Source: JAGXLC01 sp041686375
GTDB lineage: Bacteria; Bacteroidota; Bacteroidia; Bacteroidales; UBA12077
Direction of reading: 5' to 3'
Assembly: GCA_041686375.1 (NCBI GenBank)
Contig: JAWLEB010000002.1
Coordinates: forward strand, 62,001-126,000
DNA: 64,000 bases
Made by a program: the position numbers and the translations under genes. Position 1 is the first letter of the stretch. Each line of letters opens with the position of its first letter. Below are positions 60,711 through 64,000 of this stretch, piece after piece. Below the pieces are notes generated by a model, which had not been told where the DNA came from, did no database searches, and worked only from the letters and a program-made list of their open reading frames with translations.

Positions 60711-62957
60711 ATGGATGCTTCACTAAAAGAAGAAAAATACATAATGGAGCAATATGAAGAACTTCTTCAGGATTGCACCCAATGTATGAATGAGGAAAAA
60801 AGAGAACTCATTCAAAGGGCATTCCATTTGGCATATAAATTACACAAAGGCATCTACAGACATTCAGGGGAACCCTATATTGTACATCCCCTTTCTGTAG
60901 CGAAAATAATAAACACAGAAATAGGACTTGGCGCTGATGCAATCTGCTGTGCACTTTTACATGATGTTGTTGAAGATACGGAATGTACCCTAGAAGATAT
61001 TCAACATGAATTTGGAGAAAAAATAGCCAAAATCATTGCCGGGCTAACAAAAATATCAGAAGCTTTTGAAGAAACCACCTCTCTTCAAGCTGAAAATTTA
61101 AGAAAAATTTTAATGACCTTAACAGACGATGTCCGCGTTATCATCATTAAACTTGCGGACCGTCTGCATAATATGCGAACACTGGATGCTTTACCTCCCA
61201 ACAAGCAAATTAAAATTGCCGGTGAAACAATTTACCTTTATGCCCCTATTGCGCAGCGGTTAGGACTATACTCACTTAAAAACGAGCTGGAAAATTTAAG
61301 CCTCAAATATCGCCACCCTTCCAAGTACAGAGAGATAGAAACAAAGCTAAAAAAAACCGAGGATAAGAGGAGACAAGAAATCGAAAAATTTATTTATCCA
61401 ATTCAAAAAAAGCTTGAAGAGGCCAATATAGATTTTGAGATTGTTGCAAAGCCCAAGACAATTTATTCCATCTGGAATATAATGCAAACACAAAATTCAA
61501 CATTTGAAGAGGTTCCCGATATTCTCACCATCAGAATTGTTATTAACCCAAAAGAAAATAAATCAGAAAAGGCTCAATGCTGGGATATATATTCGCTTTT
61601 AACAGACCTTTATATCCCAAAACCAGAAAGAATAAGAGACTGGATAAGCTCTCCCAAGGCCAATGGCTATGAAGCTCTTCACATTACTGTCATGGGACCA
61701 GATGGTAAATGGAAAGAAGTACAAATCAGGTCTAAAAGAATGGATGACTTTGCAAAGAAAGGATTTGCAGCACGCTGGAAATATCAAAATGAAGAAGAAA
61801 GAAATAATGAACTGGATAAATGGCTTGGAAAAATTAGAGAACACTTGAATGAACCGCATTCAGATGTACTTGAATTTGTTGATGAGTTCAGACTGAACTT
61901 ATTTGACTCAGAAATTATTGTTTTTACCCCTAAAGGAGACTCTAAAACTTTACCCCAAAGTTCAACTGCCCTAGATTTTGCATATGAAGTACATACAGAG
62001 GTAGGCAATAAGGCTATAGGCGCCAAGGTAAACCATCAACTGGTTCCCTTAAGCCACAAACTCCAAAATGGTGACCAGATAGAAATTCTAACCTCTAACA
62101 AACAAAGAATACAGAAAGAATGGCTCAACCATGTCCATACAGCCAAAGCCAAAGCAAGTATTACCAATGCAATTAAGGCAGAGACAAAAAACCGGACTCA
62201 AAAAGGTAAAAGAAAACTTGAGAAACGACTTAAAGAATTTAATCTCAGGCCCAATTCTAATCTTTTGAAAAAAATTATTGACTCTTATGAAGTAACATCT
62301 AAAGAAGAGCTATACAGCAAAATAGGAAGCGGCATAATTAAACTTGATGAAATTGATAAAATTATAAAGAAACACTCCCGAAATAAATTTATACGTTACT
62401 GGGGACTTCAGATAGCAAGAACGACAAGTAAGACTAAAAACAGAAAAGAAGGAACAACGCAGGTTCCTGAAAAAAAAACCAAGTTCAATTACAAGTCACC
62501 ATATATTTTAAAAGAAAATATTACACAGAACGATATACCTTATGAAATTGCCCAATGCTGCAATCCTATCCCCGGTGATGAAGTTATAGGCTATAAGAAA
62601 CCCAACTCGGATATAATTATTGTTCATAAAGCCAAATGCCCTAATGCCATCAAACTAATGTCCAGCCAGGGACAATATATAGTACCTGCCAAATGGAAAA
62701 CTCATAAAGTGCTGTCGTTTTTGGCATCCCTGAAAATAAAAGGAATTGACAGAATAGGAATTGCAAAAGATATTACCACCTTAATTTCCAGTGAATTAAA
62801 CGCCAACATCCGCCATATCAGCATTAACGCCTACAACGGAGTTTTTGAAGGAGACATTGAATTGTATGTCCATAATGTTTCCGACCTGAACAATTTAATT
62901 CTGAATTTAAGTAAAATTAATGGAGTAGATTCAGTAAAAAGAGTAGAAAAAATATAA
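60711..62957 (+). CDS. long RelA/SpoT homologue (ppGpp synthetase/hydrolase)
   Basis: 748 residues. Domain order is that of long RSH enzymes: HD hydrolase (~30-190; HSGEPYIVHPLSV, LLHDVVEDT with H84/D85, and KLADRLHNMRTL), synthetase (~235-365; VRYxx-type RIRDWISSPKANGYEALH and EVQIRSKRMDDFAKKGFAARW), TGS (~400-465; VFTPKGDSKTLPQSSTALDFAYEVH), a helical/zinc-finger region with EIAQCCNPIPGDEVIGY, and a C-terminal ACT domain. Hydrolase residues look complete. The synthetase region is also present, so it is probably bifunctional. It governs the stringent response. The first Met at 60711 is used here; a second is 24 bases on. Transcribed alone. Confidence 0.94.
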   Translation: MDASLKEEKYIMEQYEELLQDCTQCMNEEKRELIQRAFHLAYKLHKGIYRHSGEPYIVHPLSVAKIINTEIGLGADAICCALLHDVVEDTECTLEDIQHEFGEKIAKIIAGLTKISEAFEETTSLQAENLRKILMTLTDDVRVIIIKLADRLHNMRTLDALPPNKQIKIAGETIYLYAPIAQRLGLYSLKNELENLSLKYRHPSKYREIETKLKKTEDKRRQEIEKFIYPIQKKLEEANIDFEIVAKPKTIYSIWNIMQTQNSTFEEVPDILTIRIVINPKENKSEKAQCWDIYSLLTDLYIPKPERIRDWISSPKANGYEALHITVMGPDGKWKEVQIRSKRMDDFAKKGFAARWKYQNEEERNNELDKWLGKIREHLNEPHSDVLEFVDEFRLNLFDSEIIVFTPKGDSKTLPQSSTALDFAYEVHTEVGNKAIGAKVNHQLVPLSHKLQNGDQIEILTSNKQRIQKEWLNHVHTAKAKASITNAIKAETKNRTQKGKRKLEKRLKEFNLRPNSNLLKKIIDSYEVTSKEELYSKIGSGIIKLDEIDKIIKKHSRNKFIRYWGLQIARTTSKTKNRKEGTTQVPEKKTKFNYKSPYILKENITQNDIPYEIAQCCNPIPGDEVIGYKKPNSDIIIVHKAKCPNAIKLMSSQGQYIVPAKWKTHKVLSFLASLKIKGIDRIGIAKDITTLISSELNANIRHISINAYNGVFEGDIELYVHNVSDLNNLILNLSKINGVDSVKRVEKI

Positions 62958-63061
62958 TATCACCTTAAACCTCTTCTGCTTATTTTTTTTTAAAATAATT
63001 CTAAATAATTTTGTATTATTAATTATTTTTATTCTAAATTTATACTTAAAAATAACAATCT

Positions 63062-63520
63062 ATGTGCTGCATTGACACTAAAGAAACGGTAAAACAAATA
63101 TTTACTAATTTTTTGGAGAAACGAGGCCATAGGAAAACCCCTGAACGATACGCTATCCTGGAAGAAATCTATTCCCGTGACAATCACTTCGATATCGAAA
63201 CTCTGTATATCTCAATGAAAAACAAAAATTACAGGGTGAGCCGGGCAACCCTTTATAACACAATAGAATTGCTTCTTGAAAGCAACCTTGTTGTCAAACA
63301 CCAGTTTGGAAAAAACATCGCTCAGTATGAAAAAGCGTATCAATGCAGACAACACGACCATATAATATGCCATGAGTGTGGCAAAGTAATCGAATTTTGC
63401 GATCCAAGAATACAAGAAATACAAAATACTATTGCAAAAGTAATGGATTTTGAAATCAGCTATCATTCTTTATATTTTTACGGTATATGTAAGGAATGCC
63501 GCATAAAATCAAGCGAATAA
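63062..63520 (+). CDS. Fur family transcriptional regulator
   Basis: 152 residues. A winged-helix DNA-binding domain (1-~85; HRKTPERYAILEEIYSRDNHFDIETLY and SRATLYNTIELLLESNLV) is followed by a dimerisation domain with RQHDHIICHECGKVIEF and a C-terminal C-x2-C (GICKECRI). The two C-x2-C pairs form the structural zinc site, and the HDH is part of the regulatory metal site. It could be Fur, Zur or PerR. The His/Cys content does not settle the metal. It is followed by a terminator and then purA. Confidence 0.93.
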   Translation: MCCIDTKETVKQIFTNFLEKRGHRKTPERYAILEEIYSRDNHFDIETLYISMKNKNYRVSRATLYNTIELLLESNLVVKHQFGKNIAQYEKAYQCRQHDHIICHECGKVIEFCDPRIQEIQNTIAKVMDFEISYHSLYFYGICKECRIKSSE

Positions 63521-63552
63521 ACCTCTCCGGGTACAAAATATTTAAAAACATG

Positions 63553-63586
63553 AAAAATCCTCATATAAAGTAAGGAGGATTTTCTT
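63553..63586 (+). terminator. terminator of the Fur-family gene
   Basis: GAAAAATCCTC pairs with GAGGATTTTC, followed by a T-rich stretch, so purA downstream should have its own promoter. Confidence 0.8.
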
Positions 63587-63656
63587 ATTTTTAGGGTGCA
63601 TTAATCACTTTAATATTCACAAAAAAGTTTAGCTAATTAAAATCAAATATCTGGTT

Positions 63657-64000
63657 ATGAGTTTAAATGTATTATTAGGATTACAATGGGGAGATGAAGG
63701 CAAAGGAAAAGTTGTTGATGTTATAGCCCCCGAATATGACATTATCGCACGTTTTCAGGGAGGTCCAAACGCCGGGCATTCTCTGGAATTTGAAAACATT
63801 AAACATATACTTCACAATATACCTTCTGGAGTATTTCACAAGAACTTAAAAAATGTCATAGGAAATGGGGTAGTAATAGATCCGCTTACGCTGAAAAAAG
63901 AAATTGAAGAGTTAAAAGAAAAAAATGTAGATATAAAAGCCAATTTACTTCTCTCCAGGAAGGCTCACCTGATCCTTCCTTCCCACAAGATTCTGGATGC
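63657..64000 (+). CDS. purA: adenylosuccinate synthetase, 5' part (cut by window edge)
   Basis: The first 114 codons from ATG 63657 are in the window. The start MSLNVLLGLQWGDEGKGKVVD is the GTP-binding, catalytic-Asp N-terminus of PurA. FQGGPNAGHSLEFENIKHILHNIPSG, with the catalytic His, and NVIGNGVVIDP follow as expected. The enzyme joins IMP and aspartate using GTP in AMP synthesis. The rest lies beyond the right edge, so completeness cannot be judged. Confidence 0.97.
   Translation, partial: MSLNVLLGLQWGDEGKGKVVDVIAPEYDIIARFQGGPNAGHSLEFENIKHILHNIPSGVFHKNLKNVIGNGVVIDPLTLKKEIEELKEKNVDIKANLLLSRKAHLILPSHKILD

Noticed and set aside
1..64000. CRISPR array, prophage, insertion sequence or rRNA operon
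   Set aside because: No regularly spaced repeats, transposase, integrase, phage structural genes or rRNA sequences were seen anywhere in the window.

Overview
The window looks like a chromosomal segment of an AT-rich member of the Bacteroidota, most likely an anaerobic or facultatively anaerobic marine or sediment lineage of the Bacteroidales/Marinilabiliales type. The evidence is: promoters of the Bacteroidota type (TAnnTTTG at -7), a GldB gliding/secretion lipoprotein, a protein with a type B C-terminal sorting domain of the type IX secretion system, a Y_Y_Y/propeller sensor kinase, a BT_3928-type DoxX protein, a bifunctional RibBA and a nadE-gldB neighbourhood. Anaerobic chemistry is indicated by an aldehyde:ferredoxin oxidoreductase, rubredoxin, citrate lyase, ferredoxin-type proteins and a reductive dehalogenase. 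No rRNA, insertion sequence, prophage or CRISPR array was seen. There is one tRNA (CAT anticodon).

Layout. 0-12 kb: a DUF6452-like lipoprotein, a deformylase paralogue, a DoxX/thioredoxin-like protein, an orphan DppB-type permease, an aldehyde:ferredoxin oxidoreductase (reverse strand), then tpiA-prmA and a 1522-residue secreted beta-rich protein of unknown function. 12-24 kb: tRNA, START-like protein, LptF/G-type permease, ribBA, an unusual DUF4405 cytochrome with four C-terminal repeats, fmt, a LysM glucosaminidase, cdd, a receiver-PAS-adenylate cyclase, trmD, hsp20, a TlpA-like thioredoxin and a nitroreductase. 24-37 kb: ornithine aminotransferase, M13 peptidase, ridA, rubredoxin, citF and a citD-citE fusion divergent from a sensorless sigma-54 activator, an AbgT-type transporter, a ClC channel with CBS domains and ilvE. 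37-46 kb: dnaX, whose tau reading frame is reached only by a -1 shift in a run of ten A; then a divergently controlled marR / rdhA-rdhB-rdhC-like operon (the most striking system here), a flippase-like membrane protein and a DUF362 ferredoxin-type protein. 46-57 kb: a second DNA polymerase III alpha subunit, nadE, an outer-membrane barrel, gldB, an active/inactive M16 peptidase pair and a type IX secreted protein. 57-64 kb: a giant sensor kinase, the long RelA/SpoT enzyme, a Fur-family regulator and the start of purA.

How it fits together. The dehalogenase operon encodes a Tat-exported corrinoid/Fe-S catalytic subunit, its three-helix membrane anchor carrying an E-x-E motif, and a NosR/PceC-type membrane flavoprotein with a TGAT flavinylation motif and two ferredoxin-like cysteine motifs. 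Together these are the parts of a membrane-bound organohalide-respiration chain, with a MarR regulator and a near-perfect 17-bp palindrome in the shared promoter region. The citrate lyase genes carry the acyl-carrier domain fused to the beta subunit. Function beyond family assignment is inference throughout. Promoter calls rest on motif matches only.
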